NCBI GenBank assembly: GCA_038380795.1 | Contig: CM076275.1 | Coordinates: 1,614,501-1,678,500 of the forward strand | Reading direction: 5' to 3' | DNA: 64,000 bases | Source of the DNA: Pyrocephalus nanus | Lineage: Eukaryota; Chordata; Aves; Passeriformes; Tyrannidae | In this document: positions 1 through 14,672 of the stretch, piece by piece | Layout: each line of letters opens with the position of its first letter | How positions within the stretch are numbered: the stretch's first letter is position 1 | Program-made: the position numbers and the translations under genes | Notes under the pieces: model-generated | Told to the model about the DNA's origin: nothing | Databases searched by the model: none | The model's input: the letters and a program-made list of their open reading frames with translations, nothing else

Positions 1-2694
1 CTATGAGTGGTTGTTAGAACATGGAGGGGACACACAGCATCATCCACTGGACCCATCCTGCCACCTTTTTGCAGCAGATGAGCTGGGCAGAGGGATGGTG
101 TGATGAGATGCAGAGCCCAGCAGAGCAGCACTGACCCCACAGTGCTGTGGGGTCACCCCTGTGCTCCCAGAGGGAAAGCACAGCACCATCTTTCTCTCAC
201 TTCAGTATTTTGATGTTTTTTTCCGCCCCCCAGTTTCTAGAAATTCCACTTTTCTGCTGCTCTGCCTCTCCAGGGTTTTTGCTGACAGGACAGATGCTGG
301 AAGCAAACACATTATTCATTCTGATTGAATGCCTAGTAATTACTTTATATATTTTTTCATTTCTCAAATTAAACCCCTTTACTATTAGGAACAGATGTTA
401 AATTCGGGACTCTTGTTGATTGTTAGTGTGACACACACATGAAATGTTTTAAATGAGAAGGCTGATTGAATTTCAAATGTGCTGATCACACTGGTGGAGT
501 TGAAAATAATTGAAAGTGGGAATAGCTGAAATGCTTCCAGGGAGAGAAGACAGAGGTGGGGTTTGCTTTTCAAACTTCTGATCCCATAAATCATGGTAAA
601 TTCTGCAGACTAAATACAGTAATTTACTGCATGTTACAACACCAAACATGAGACTTGCACGGTTGTTTCTTCAGAATGGCAGGAGAAAAAAAAAATTGAA
701 AATAAGGCAAAAATCTCTTTTCAAATCAGGACTTCAGATTTCACCCATGTGCTTGTAGGAGCTTTTTTGGTGGTTTGTTTTTTTGGTGAGGGCTGAGCTG
801 ACTCTTGCTGTCCTTTCACCTGGAGAAGGCCCCAGATCCCTTTCCCAACCTGGATCAGGCGATGGCTTCACTCTGCAAGGGCTGGTGGTGAACAGAAGTG
901 AGGAAATTATTCCAAAGCACCCAGCTGAGGATCAAAATCTCCAGGCTGGAGGTAAGGACAACCTATACCTGTTAAAATAAGGAGGTTTTGTTTGGCTTTT
1001 GTTGTGAGCTTCTATGGACAGATTTGCCTGTACATGTATTTTACACAGGGAAATAAACCCCTCCTCAGTGTATTTATGAGATAAATGTCCATTTTAATCA
1101 CAGTGGAAGATTTTGCAGCTCTGCACTTTCCTGTGACCCCATTGCTGTGATCCCACTCTGCTGGACTGGTGACAGCTCTGGAATGCTCGTTGGGAGTGAC
1201 AGATGGATTCTGCCTCTGATGTGGTTGTTTTCCAGCTGTGCAAAGGTGTTGAGTGTCTGGGGATCGCTTTCTTATATTAGAATTAGCCAAATTCACGTGT
1301 TATGGGCAGAGTTTTGTAACCTGATTTCACAGGATTTATTGCACACAAGGAATGAAAAACCTGAGTTTGGAAAGTAATCCAGTAACAATTGCAATTAACC
1401 TCCACAGCCCTCCAGGTAACCCCCGGGTTTTGGGCTTAAATCAGATTGCTTTTAATTAAGTTTAGTGGCCAAATACTGCTTTTCCTAAAACATTTTACTG
1501 CACTTCTCCTGCAGCAAAATGCTTTAAAGCCTGAATGTTGGTGCCAGCTTGACCCCACGTGAACTCATGCCAAGAGGTAACGACGCAGGGAAAGGAAATC
1601 CAGGTTGAAAAAGCAGTTTCTGAGCAGGTACAACTTCCATTTGTTACAAACCACTCTGGTGTCCGTGTACTTTCCTCTTAGATCTGAGGTAATTTACGGA
1701 TTTATAACACTTGCTGAACTTCTGGAAACAAGAAAACTCCCACTGAGACAGTAAATTGCTGTTGCATTGAGTGATCCTAGACAATCTATTGTCCCTGAAT
1801 GTGCCACGTTGGAGTAGTCTGGCACTGACACCAGAGAAAGTCTCGTGACACCCGTTGTCCTCTGGGGCTGCCGTGCTTTATTGTGCTCATGATCCATGGA
1901 GGAAAGGTTGCTAATGGCAGACATTGACCCACTGGTGGTAATTGCTGTGAAAACATTATTCAGGCTGATTATGGTAATGACAGAGGGCCCAGGCGCTTCC
2001 TGAAAAGTTAGTGCAGCATCACCAGAGATTATTTATTTAACTGATTGATCGCTGAAAGCTTTGTAAACTGCCTTCTCTGTACAATAACACTGCATAATCA
2101 TGTACACACAAATTAAACAAGCCACAGGGCTAAGGCAGAATGGTTGCTGCAGGTCTGATTTTCATGTGAGATCTCCAGATTTTATGGGCTTATTTACATA
2201 ACAAGTCATGGTCTGGTCTCCTTTACCAGCTTCAGCTCCACACAGAGTTGGCTTCAGCTGTAAATTTTTATGGTTTGGAGCTAGTGGAATGTAAGAGAAT
2301 GGCTCACATATTTTAGTAATTTGAAATACATTTTTTATTGAAGAAAACAGTGTCGTTTCTTCCAGCAGAATGATCTCTTCCCTAAAAATGTGATGCTTGA
2401 ACACTTTTCCGGGGCAAGGTTATGACTTTTCTCCTTCCCATTAATGCCTGCAGTCTGCTCCTCCAGGTGTATTCTCCTCTCTCCCACCAACAAATCCACT
2501 GCAAACCCCTGGGTCTGAGCATCCCTGAGCCTCTGGAGCTGGGGGTAAGTAAAGCTCACTCTGCTCTCAAACTGGTTAAATCCAAGTAGACAAAAAGATC
2601 TTTACATAGACAAGGTGTAGGATTGACATGTCCTCCTGCTGGAAAAGTGCAGCAGAAATGGATTATTTCTAAGTTTAAATGGTTCGGTCAAGAG

Positions 2695-2765
2695 ATCTTA
2701 ATGGTTGGACTTGATGATCTTAGAGGTCTTTTCCATCCTAAATGATTCCATAATTGTGTGATCTT
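2695..2765 (+). repeat. CR1 LINE 3'-end fragment
   Basis: The stretch reads like a diverged CR1 3' tail: ggttggacttgatgatctta, then gaggtcttttccatcct and an ATTC-type octamer remnant. Only about 70 bp survive. Confidence 0.75.
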
Positions 2766-5700
2766 GAGGGTCTCTACCAAATCTGATTTTAGGCAGACCA
2801 AAATGATGGCCAAGGCTTTGCTTCAGGATCAGCCCTCAGGATCTCAGCTCCCCTCCTTTCACAGTGACTGGATTTGCAGTCAAAGGACAATCATCTGAAA
2901 TTCGTTTGACCACAAGCAGAGAGCTCTGGAAGTGGATTAATGAATTTTCACGTTCAGCAGAGGCCATTCCCCACATAACCTCCACATCTTTTGCTACAGA
3001 ATTCTACATGTTTTGAATCTATTATTGTGTTTGACAATTCTGAAAGATCTGAAGAATTTCCCTTCTCTTTTCCTCCCTCCCTGTCCCATTCTGTGCCAAA
3101 TCAAGCCTGTTCCTTCTGCTTTGCAACCCAAGGCAATTTGTGCATTCACAACCCCTCCCCAGCTGCACAGAGGATACATCACAATGCTACACCACTTGAC
3201 AAGTTTTCCAACAGCGTGGCCAAAACTTGCATTTATGTCAGCCTGTATTAAATCAGTCCTGCACCTTTTTTAGCTGTTGTGACTTTGAACTTCTACAAGA
3301 AACAGAAACATCAACCCTTTACCACTGAAGCACATAAATAAACCTTTTCCTAAACACCCTTTAGAAAAATCAGTGTGTTATTGCAAAAAGTCCCTGGTTG
3401 CACTCCTCTCTTGGAAAAAAAAAAAGACAAACCCAGATGTTTGTTGTGTATTCAAAGGCTGGAAGAGAAAGCAGGTTTACTACCTTATTTTCCATCTTAT
3501 CTTTTTACTAGCTAATTCAAAGCAGAATGGGGGAAAAAAACCCTCCAAAGCAGAAGTTAATGTTTTGACATACCTCGGTTCTTGCCACCTTCCCAGCATC
3601 TGTGCTACTTAATAAAAAAGCAATCAGATGGACGGATGAGTTTTCATGGTTCTCTGTGTTCCACAGACTGCAGGGGGCAACATCTGTTTCTCCTGATCCT
3701 TCCTCCCCCCTCCCTGAACAGGAAATTAAATACAAATTGCTCAATTAAGGTAACCTGAGGATCTAACTTAATTAAAAATAAGGAAGTTCAGTCTGGAGTC
3801 TCTTCTCCTGTGTCCTCTGCAGGTGCTGTGGCCGGAGCTGGGCCGGCGGTTCCTGCGTGGCCGTGCCGGTGTCCGATGCTGTGACAGAGCCTTGGCTGGG
3901 TGCACGTCTGCAGCACCAAAGCTATTCCAGAGCTGTCGGCCACTATTGATTAGACTGTATTTGGTATTGCTGTTGGTGACTGAACGGTGCAAATCAACCC
4001 CAGTCCTGGCTTTGAACAGGCAGAGATCCGATCGCAGCTTCCCCGGCCCGGCCCTTCCAGGAATACTGATAAAATCCCCTCACTTCAGGCAAGAGTCATT
4101 AAAAACCCAGTTGAAATGTGGGTAAGTCAAGCATTTCTGGGGAGAGTTTGCTGCTCTGAACATCCCTGAGTGAGCATCACGTTCTAATATTCTGAGCACA
4201 AATCATCTCTCCCAATAAAAATTCAATAGCTCTCCCCAGAACTACCCGTTAAAACTCAGACAGTAGATTAAATATTTACTCGTTCCTTCTCAGGTGCTTC
4301 TGGTTCACCAGGAGAATGTAAAGTGGCACTAAAGGCTGAGGAGCAGCTGGGCAGCAGCAGGAGGGGCTGTGGGCAGGATGATGGTGGTGATCCTCAGCTG
4401 AGCCCCTCAGGATCCAGGTACCTGCAACCCCCATCCCCTCTTTGCACTTCGACGTTGTAGGTCCTGCATGAAGCCTTTCCTGGGATCTGACACCACAGAC
4501 TGTGCAAGTCCAGGAGAGCTGCTAAGAGCTGACTCAGCAAAGTGCTGAAACCTGTATCTGAATTCCCCTGAAAAATCACTGTGAGGTGAACAAGTGCTCG
4601 GTGTTTTGGAGCTCGTGTGGTTTGAGTGAGAGTGGATTTGAGTGTGGAGTTTCACCCTGGGCTGAGGTGCTTTGAATCAGAGCCTGAAGGAGGTTTCCTA
4701 CAGTTGACTTGAGATACAAGCAGTGTGCTGGCAACTGAACTGGTAATTTTGCTGTTTAGAAATCAAATTAATTGGGATTCCAGTCTTTCGTGCTTCCCCT
4801 GCCTTATTCTCAAATAATATCTTTGCAACCATTGAACATTTTGTTTGATTTCAATTTGTTCAAAACCAATGTGGCCAAAATACTTCTGTTTTCACCGTGC
4901 CCAGCTCCTGCTTCCTCCTGCTTGGTTATTCATTTCATTGACTTGGCCTGAACTGGGTGCTTGACTGTCACATAAACTGCTTTTCAAATGCACTTCTGAA
5001 GTGCAAAGAATATTGGAGCAGTACAATGAATTCCAGTAATGTTAGTGCACACGACAAGATACAGGCAGTGTTAATGAGGTCAAGCTTTCAGGGGTAACCC
5101 AACTGAGCAGTGCTTTTTTGTGTGCCTTGTAAAAGTGGATTATAAACACATCCAGCAACAGTTAAAGAAGCAATTTAGACACAATGATCTGATTTCACTC
5201 AACCATATGGACTTTATATCTCTCACATCCTTTATTCCACGTACAGTTCCTTTCTCTCTTGAAGGGCTGCTGCTGTACCAGCTGTGCAGTGCCCAGGAAA
5301 GCCTGAGATGGGAGCCAGGCTGCTCACTGAGCTCGTGTTTGCAAACAGATATGAATTTACTGCAGGAGCAGGGGATAACTCTTCTGAGTTTTGCAGGCTC
5401 CTCTCTGCTTTGGAACGGGCTGAAGGTCAGTGGATGTGCCGAGAGGTGAGATAAGAGAACTTTGGCAGACTTGCTGTGCTGCTCATACTTTTTATGTATT
5501 CTATTTCATAAAAGACAGAAAAAGGAACTTCAGTGCAATTTACTTTGGAAGTTAATTGGAGCAGACATCCAAGTCTTAAGTAAATCAGCTCTGTATCATT
5601 TGACACACAACATTACTTCGATTAGTATGACTTTCACCATTATCTAGACAGACGAAACGATGTACCATGCTAATCAGAGTATTAAAGTGACACCAGCACT

Positions 5701-8700
5701 TATATATTATGAATATTTACTCAACAAATGAATGCATGATGAATGAGATTGGTTTAGAAATCTTTCTCAGTAGGGAAGATGTGGAATCTTCCCCCTCAGG
5801 AAATGCTTTCTTGTGCCTAATCCAGTTATCAAATTTTCAGTGCATCTTAAGCTGCTCCCTCCTTCCCCCACAGAGCAGCTCAAACAGTGTTTTCTGCATG
5901 TACAGGAATCATATACATTGTTCTGAGTGCCTCAGGAGGCTGAAAGCTGTTTTAAGGCAGTTCTTTTACATATGTTTCTACACCTGTTGACTCAACCACA
6001 GATAACTGAGCCAAATCTGGAGGGTGAAGGCCCATATTCAGCCCCATTTTTACAGTCAGAGCCTTATGATCACAGAATTAATGTGTGGACTGTCTAAAGC
6101 TGAACAAGTTGAGGTCCAGTGTCAGTGCAGATGTGCTGTACTTAGGGCTGTGGGTGCACATCTTTTCTAACACTCCCAGGCAGCCCTAAGTGTGTTCCCT
6201 CGAGGTTCTTTCTGGGTCCCTCAGCCAAAGTGCAGCTCAACATCTTGCCTGAGCCCCACACACAGTAACAGAGGTGGTGTCTGCCATGCTCCAGAGTGTG
6301 GAGCTTGGAATCTTTACTGACTTCTAGTCTAGAAAAAGAGGCTTTTTATAGCATTGAAAATAACCAAGGGCTCTGGTCCACAATCAGGGCTACAGCTTCC
6401 AAGATTTCAATGCCTCATGTGCTGCTCCCCTGGCCATCACAGGCCCCTGTGCTCCATTTTGCAGCTGCAGTCAGCTCCAGGGCTGGTGCAGAGCAATTCA
6501 CAGTGACCTTGTACCAGCACTGTCAGGATTGTTCCTTGGCCATTCATCATCTCAGTGTCTCTGTGTCCTCACACACAGCAAGTGACACTTCCAGCAGCCA
6601 GAGAACTTGGACTGCATCTCATCCAGAGCTTGGCACAGAGGGATGTTCTCTGGTAGTTCTGTCTTGAAGGGTAAATCAACTGCTAGATTCTTCCACCACA
6701 TATATCTTAGCAGGGACTTTGTTGTGGAGGTGACTGTGGTGAGGCTCCTGTGTTGATTTATTGAGCTTTGCTTTGTGATGTTCAAGTTCATTCTTCCCAA
6801 AGCCTTTTAATCTTCTTGGGGGGAAGGTGTTGGCACAAACCATCAGTGACCCTCACTGGGACTTGCCCCAGGCTCCAAAAAGAAGAACAGGAGGATTTTA
6901 AGAGCCCATGATGGTAAGTGAAAGCACAGATACAATAGTCTTTCTTCCCAGCTAATCTGCCCTGGACATTCCAGCAGTTTCAGCCACAGCAAGCACATGG
7001 ATGGTGCAGCCCCATCCGTGCTCCTGCCAGGGGCTGTCCCTCTTTCCCAGTAAGACAGATAAACTCTGCTTATTATCAAACCCTTGCCCATTAATCCTTC
7101 CTTGTTGAGCTCCCCTCAAACAGGGCAAGTCAGCAGCTGCAAAATCGAGCAAGGCTCATTTTCCTGGAGTGTGTGATGACCATTGACAGGGCTTGCATGT
7201 GTGACTGACACGGTAGATTAATTTATAATAAAAATGCAACTTTCACATAAATGACATTAGGAGATATCTTCAGTGCTCTGCTCATCTGCCTGAAGGGACA
7301 ATGTGGTTTTTCATTACTGCTAAGATGCACAAGAGCACTGCTCAGCTGATTTGGGTTTATTTTTATATTGTGCTGCCAGTTCAGTTAGAAATCCAGACAA
7401 GCTGTGTCGATGCCAATAAGGCATCCATCCTCCAAAAAACAGGCTTCTTTCCCATTCAAACAGTGAGGGCATCTAAGAAATCACTGGTCACTACTGAGAA
7501 TGTGGTGTCATTGTAGCTTTGGGAAAGGTTAAGTGTTTGGATTGACATGTGCTCCTTAAATACAGTGTTTAGCCCAGCTGAAAATACATTTGTTGATCTT
7601 TCACAGCACTCTTTGGATCTGGAACAAGCGTGTCACATCCATGGCACAGTGGATTGTTTACAAATAACAACCCTTCCTGTCACTTCTGTTTGCCCAGTTT
7701 GTTGAGTTTGCAAACCTTTGGAAACAGTGCAGTCTGCACATACTCAGCTGAGATATTTTAGAACTTTTAGAAGTAATATTTAATCCCTGGTTCTGCCTGC
7801 AGGCCTGGGACGCTCCCTGCAGTTGTGTGTGGATGGGAGGAAGGCTGTTTGATGCAGTGGTTTGATTTTTTTAGGGCTTGGGTTTGTGACCTTAAAGGTG
7901 CTCCTTCAGCACAGCTGCTGTTTTGCCTTTGGGTGTGTGTGGGGCTGGGGTTGTATTTCCCATATGGAGAAGTGACCCAACTTCCATGCTCTATCTTACC
8001 CTTTTTATTAACGTTATCTTGCCGTGGGACAGGGGCTGAATGCAAGAAGAGTCGAGCACAAGTTGATTCTCCTGCTCTCTCATTGTCTGCAGTACATAAA
8101 TCTTGAAAAGTGTGCTTTGAATAGGAAAGGATACCAACTTAATGATACATTTACTCTAACTATGGCTGAGTGTGCACAGAATCCTAATGTGTGCTGCAGA
8201 CTCCTCATGGTAACAGATGTTGCTCTCTGCTTATAAAGTAAGTTTATTGCATTAGCTGCCTGTAAGCAGTTTACTCTCTAGAAGATTCATAGAGTAAATT
8301 AAAATTATCTAATTATTTGTTAGCTAATTTAATAGAGAGATGGTCTTGATCTTCAGATATTACACATATATTATTATATTACAAGGCAGTATGGCAGAGG
8401 TTTCTTTCAGAGCTCTGAGCTGCTACTGAACACGAAGAGAAACTTCTGCTCACACACAGACCTGTGTAGAGATTGGCTGCAATAGTCTTACCAGGGACAA
8501 CTCACTGGGCTTGGCTTTCATTTACAGATGTTTTCCTGTGCCTACCTGTCCCTCTGCCTGCCCACCTGGCAGAGCCCAGCTGGCCCTGGAGACCCCTCTG
8601 CTGTGACAAGTCCAATGTGGGGACTTGGTCTGGGACAGAAAGTCCCACTTGCTTGATGGGGAGAACAAGGGAGAACAATCCTCCAGTTGCAATGATGACA

Positions 8701-10323
8701 TGCACACCTTAGCCTGTAATTTTCTGAGTCACCGTGACAAATGGCTCCTGCTGATGTCACTCATTTCCCCAGGGAGCTCCTGGCTCTCCAGCCAGCATGC
8801 AGCAAGCTGCAAACAGTATTTCAAAATGAAAAATCACAGGTGTTTTCTGGATGTCACCCAAAGGAAGGGCAGTGGATTTCAGGCAGGAATCAAATCAGAC
8901 CACATGAAAAGATCCCCCTGAACACCCCAGACAGTCAACAGAAGGTAGCTGTGACATTAGGAGTCAACCTGCTCACCTGGGAAACCATGGCCAGGAGCAG
9001 CAGAAGTGTACATTTAAATTAAGTCTTCTATAAAAAGCTTTTAATGAGGAAGGGCTGAAACAGCAGAAATTCCACACCACAGACTTTGGTGCTGTGGGAC
9101 AAATAGAGGAAAGAGCATCCTTTGCTGCATGCCATGTGCTGCCTGCTAAATGCAATGAAAATCCATGTCATCTCCAGAGATGATGTATTTCTGTCTGGCT
9201 GTCTATCTCTACCCATCCACACTATTTTCCAGTGCAGGATACACATGTGTGTGTGCTCTATTAGTAAACTCTGGTAATATCTTTTGCTGGCACCTACCAG
9301 AGGGGCATCCTGGAAAGGATCTTTTGAGGTGATGTTAGCTGTAGTTAACATTTGTATGGTCTTCACCAGTTTATTCCATTCTGTCCCTGATTTGCTCTAG
9401 ATCTTGGGGAAGTCCTGTATCTTTTCCTTATCCTCTCCCCACCTGACAACCCCATTAATACATGCTGTTTAAAAAGAAGATACCAAACCCTTGGCAGGAT
9501 GCCTTCTTTGTTTAAGCCTGCTGGATAAATATAATTTATGTAGCCTTCATTGACACTATCTATTTCTGATGATGGAGAAATGAATAATGCACTTATGAGA
9601 GAAGCTTACTCATGGCTGACCTGTAACTCTGAGTGAGTGCATAAATGCTACTCTGTGTTGGATTTGTCAGATTGGACTCAGGGCTGATGTAAAAAAAAAC
9701 AAACCCTCATTTCCAAAATTGAAGATATGAATGTTTGGGTAGATGCTTGTTAATTATTCAGCCTCTTTTCACCTTCAAAACATAGCTATTCATAAAAACA
9801 CATGACATTCCAAAAATACACACACACAATGGCAGAAACATGGGAGGTTTTTAGTAGGAAGAAGAGAGTAAATATTATTTGAATAAGGATTGGTTTATAT
9901 TGAGATGTGGGATTTCCCCTTTGCTGCTGCTTTTACTTTGCAGTGACTACTATCCAAATCCTGAGATACATGTGTTATTCATGAAAACACTGTCACAAGG
10001 TGTCTCAGCTTTAATACAGCAAGAAACACAAATCCTACATCTGTAGGAGAGGAGTTCGTGTTTGGCTTGGCAAAAATTGCTGTAGGGAAGCTGTGGTGCT
10101 GGGTTTTAATGGACCCTGTTGTTAATGACAACTACTTAATATTTCACTCATATATTCCTTTGGGTTCATTGGAACAGCAGCTCTCCCAAGCACTGCAGAA
10201 AGACGTAATATGATAAATTCAGCTGGGTCAAAGAGGAGAAATTATTTTAAATGAATACAAACATCTAATTTGTCTGGACTTTTAATGAATTGAAATGCCA
10301 ATATTGCTGGAGTTGACAGCATT

Positions 10324-10361
10324 GTAAATTCTACTAAATTCTGTAAATTCTCTACTAAAGT
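10324..10361 (+). repeat. 19-bp imperfect tandem duplication
   Basis: The unit gtaaattctactaaattct at 10324-10342 is followed directly by gtaaattctctactaaagt. It is a small local duplication in the downstream flank. Confidence 0.8.
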
Positions 10362-11304
10362 TTCCTCATTTTTTTTCCACTTCTTTCCATGTGCTCATCT
10401 ATCACATTGCTGTAGTGAGACTCGCTCTACTGAAGTGGAACCAGTTTTCCTGCCCTGGGCTGGCTTTGACCACCTTTGGGTTGCAGTGACCCTGCCCAGT
10501 GACTGATGTGGCTCCAGGGCCCCCTCTTGCCTCATGCAGGGTTGAACCCCACATTCCCCCCTTGGTGCCAGAGCTCCTGTGCTCCTTCAGCTCCCAGCTC
10601 CAGAACAGCTACAGCCATTCCTAAATTCCACTGAGCAAATAATTTCCCCTCTGAGGTTGGAAGGACAGCGAAGTCCAGCAGATGCCACATTCACCTTATT
10701 GACAGTCTGGGAAGTGGCAGCCTGGACCTGGGGCTGGGTGACCCACAGTTTTTTTTTTGACCCTGAGTTTTCAGCAGACTCACAGCATGTTCTGGACCGT
10801 CCCAGCCTTCCTGAGGAGGTGTGAAAGGGAGCGTAAATCTTCCTGGCTGTCACTTGCCTGTCAATTGTGAGGTTCTTGGCAGCGCTCTGAAGGGTTTCAT
10901 GGGCAGCATGTGCTACACAACCAGCCTCCATTAGCTGCCTCTCTCCTGCAACACCACAAATTCATTATTTGCCCCTAGTGAGCCTCTCCTTTCAGCTTCC
11001 ATCAACACCATTGCCACCACAGCCCCTAATTTGTTGGTCAAGTTTGCTTTGAAATGATATTTACAGCCTGGCTTCATAGCACGTCTGTTTTCTGTTTGTT
11101 GCAGATGATAACTCAGGGATTTGTTTGGCTGACTGAAAGAAACACTTTGAAACCACAGCCAGTGGGTTTGCTTTTATTGCTGGAAGGATTTAAATAAGCA
11201 CAGGATGATTCTGTATCGTCACCTGATGTTGTGTGACGACTCTCTCAGCCTCCCTCCTGCTCTGTGGTGTATTGAAGGGATGTTTGAAACTCCACTCTCA
11301 CAGG

Positions 11305-11465
11305 GAGGAATTTCTTTCTGATATCCAGCCTAACCCTGTCCTCTGTCAGTTGGAAACCATTCCCCCTGGTCCTGTCTGGGGGTCAGCCTGTAGCTGAAAC
11401 TGCAGTAATTAAACCCAGCACCTTCTCTGCCCTTATTCCTCCCACCCTTGCCCTCTGGTACATCC
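11305..11465 (-). repeat. CR1 LINE fragment
   Basis: The segment ggaggaatttctttctgata, followed by cagcctaaccctgtcctctg and ccattccccctggtcctgtc, matches the reverse complement of the CR1 region upstream of its 3' tail. The terminal octamers are absent. Confidence 0.6.
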
Positions 11466-12639
11466 AGAGGACTCGTGGATGAACTGCCAGTGGATGAAGT
11501 GTTATGTCCCTTGCACGATGCCTATTACTACTAAACCTTTTTCCCCTGCTAACTTCCAGGTGCTGTCACACCCCAGTGCAGGAGCTGGAGCTTTAGGGGG
11601 TTTATTGGAGCATCCCTGACACCCCCGAGCCCCTGGGGCTTCCAACAGGAGGAAACAAGGGAACCGCGGTCGTTGACCGTAACACAAATTGACTGCTACT
11701 TGTGCTGATGTTTTCAGCATAATTCGTTGCAGCTTGAACATGTTGACTGTCTGCATAATTTCTCCTTGAATAATTTTACTGCCATATGGGACAGTGCAGA
11801 CCTTGAGCTGCTGGCTCTGCCTACAACCCCTCTGTGCACTAACGAGCCTCGCTCGGCGAGCGGTGAACAGCAACCTGCACATCCCCGGGATGGTTTCTGC
11901 TGATGTGCTTAAAGGAGGGAAGGTTCTCAGGAGCACTCATGAGTGGTGATGGTCCTGCTGACACAGCCCCTGTGCTCCCACACCGCTCTGGGAGCTCAGG
12001 GCCCTGCAGACCTTGGGCAGGGCACAGAGAACAGCCCGTGCTGCTGAAAGGAGTTTGGAGGGTACAGAGAGGATTTCAGCCTCCAAAGCTGTTCTGTTGG
12101 GGGGGGGTTTCATCAGCATTGACTTGAGCTTCTAAAGTAAAATATTTTTCAAGAAAATTCCCCTTTGTTACACAGGGAAACTTGAGGAATTCTTTAAAAT
12201 GCCCCTGTCCTTTACCATTTAGCCTTAATGCAAAGCATAACCTCTAGCAGTGTCTGCTGCAGTTAATATTGTTGACAAGCTGGGCTGTCTTTCAGTCCAG
12301 ACTTCATGTCTTAATTAAACGGAATTTGTTTCAGCAAATAATGCTTGTCAAAAGTATTTTGGTTTTTTTTTCCTTTTGCCTGAGGACTTGTACGAAGATG
12401 CTCTTAGACATTTCGATAATTAGCCATCTGTGTCTCAGCGTTACAATAGCTCCCTGTAAAGACAGGCTAATTTTTCCCAAGCCAAAATTATAATTATAAA
12501 TTAAATAACCCAGACATGTCAGGCTAATCTTAAATATAAAGCCACAGAGCAGTAGTACCCCGTACATGAGAACCTGGCAGCTCACCCAGGTCAAACCTAT
12601 TGCTTTTAGGAGAAATTCTGATGCCAGAACGAGCTGTGG

Positions 12640-12835
12640 TGGGACCAGTACCAGGCATGAAGTTGGCTGGTTGCACCAGGGGAGGTTTAGATTGGATGTT
12701 AGGGAAAATTTCTCCATGGAAGGGTTGCCAAACCCTGGAACAGGCACCATCCCTGGAGGGATTTAACAGAGGTGGCACTTAGGGGCATGGTTTAGTGGTG
12801 GCCTTGGCAGTGCTGGGGGAACAATGTTCTATCTG
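12640..12835 (+). repeat. CR1 LINE fragment
   Basis: The stretch has ggggaggtttagattggatg, atttctccatggaagggttg and gtggcacttaggggcatggt, the usual order in the 3' part of one CR1 subfamily. It has small internal deletions. Confidence 0.8.
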
Positions 12836-13465
12836 CTTTATTGGTTTTGGAAATTGCCTGGACTCACTGGGATTTCTGCCAATGTTTTCCATGTGTGAGG
12901 GGAGAAAGGGCAATGCCACAGCAGGATGTTGTGTACAAATGTGAATGCATCCCCTTCCTCTATTAGAAAATAGAAGATAGGAAGATGAGAAAAAACAATG
13001 ACATGAGAAATAAATTTAAAAAAAAAATCACATAAAGATTTTTCCAGCTTGAGAAAATGCCTTGCCTTGAGAAAACGAAATCTACTCAAGAAATCAAATA
13101 GAAGCTGATGTATCCAGCGGATTGAAATAATTTTACAGAGAGAAAATACTGAGTGATTTTGGCTGTGGGACAAGGCTGGCATCCTCCGTGCCAGCGGTGG
13201 GATGCCAGAGCCAGCCAGCTTCAAAGCTGAGGTTGTGTTTCACACAGAGCTGACTTTGTGCTGAGCAAGCCCAGGACCTGGAGGAGTGCCGAGGGAGCGG
13301 GGCTGGCACTGGCTGTGTCACTGAGGGGCATCTCCTGCAGGAGCTCGGCCGAGCTGACACCGCACGCGATGCTGTCGGTGATGGACAGAGCAGGCTGGAG
13401 CTCAGCTCTCTGCCAGGACAGGGACTGGTTCACATCAGGCACTACAGAGAAAGGAGTGGGGCAGA

Positions 13466-13622
13466 GGGTTACCCAGAGAAGCTGTGGCTGCCCCATCCTG
13501 GCAGTGTCCAAAGTCAGGCTGTTCAAGGCTTGGAGCAACCTGGGCTGGTGGAGGGTGTCCCTGCCCATGGCAGGGACAGAACGAGATGAGCTTTAAGGTC
13601 CCTTCCCACCCAAACCAGCTGA
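13466..13622 (+). repeat. CR1 LINE 3'-end fragment
   Basis: The stretch has ggttacccagagaagctgtg, a degenerate ggcaaggcttggagcaacct-like part and gtgtccctgcccatggcagg, then aggtcccttcc. The order is the CR1 consensus order. Confidence 0.88.
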
Positions 13623-14672
13623 CAGCCTCTATTTGTGGTCCATCAGAATTTTTAACACTATATTTTAAAGTAATTATATTGGATTCCATGTACAAATAAG
13701 ACTGGATCCCAGTGCAACACTCCAAATACAGAAGAATATAATACAGCTGCTTGTATGGAACTTTCTGCAAAACAGGGCTGATGTCCAGCTTAGGGAAATT
13801 CCACATGCTCAGAACAGCCTCAGCACAGGAGGTGCTGGCCTGCAGGAGCAGCTGTGATGGAAAGGAGGAGGGTTAAAAGTAGGAAATAATACAGTTTAAA
13901 AAACCCCACCACCCCAAATTACTAACCAATGCCTTATTATTCTTTTCTAGCTTGGTTGGACCTGTTTAAAGAAAAGGAAGATTGCAGCCTGGTTCCCCTG
14001 CCTGACCCAGCTCAGATCAGGTTTTGCCAGCCCTCAAAGCAATTCCTCTGCAGAAACGATGAACTTTCTTCCACAGAACTTTCCCTCCACTTTCTGAAAG
14101 TCCACTTAACATCGAGTTTACTGTAGCCTTAAATAAAACATTAAAAACTCTCCCTCTGTAATACTCCCTGCAGAAAAGAAGAAGACTCCTCTCCAGGTAA
14201 GCCTCCCTGCCCTGCTCTGCCAGGACTGCAGGAGGTGAAATGCCAGCTGGGTTTTCCCCTTTCCCAGTCAAAGAGGAACCGGCCCCAGGTGGGCACTGGG
14301 TGGCACTGGGAATGTGTGCACTGAGCCGAGCAGGAGAACCCAGGAACTGGAGTTACACCTCTGCAAATGCCAGTGCTCTGACCTTTGCAAATTGGGATGG
14401 GCTGAAACTTTGATTTAGTGCTTGTCTCGTTCCCGAGGCGCAGCTGGTTCTCTGCTCTCGCTGTGCTCGCTGCCTTCATCTGATGGCTTTGGACAAGTGT
14501 CAAAGACACCACAGACTGCCAAGGGTTAGTGCTGAAGTGCTTAATTAAACAAGCCTCTGGGCTGTGGCGGTTTGCATGGTGGAAGCAACTCAGCAGGGCT
14601 CTTTTTCGTTTTATTTTATTTTTATTTCTTCTGAAGTTAGTATTGAGAACTGGTTAAAAAATAATGTGAGAC

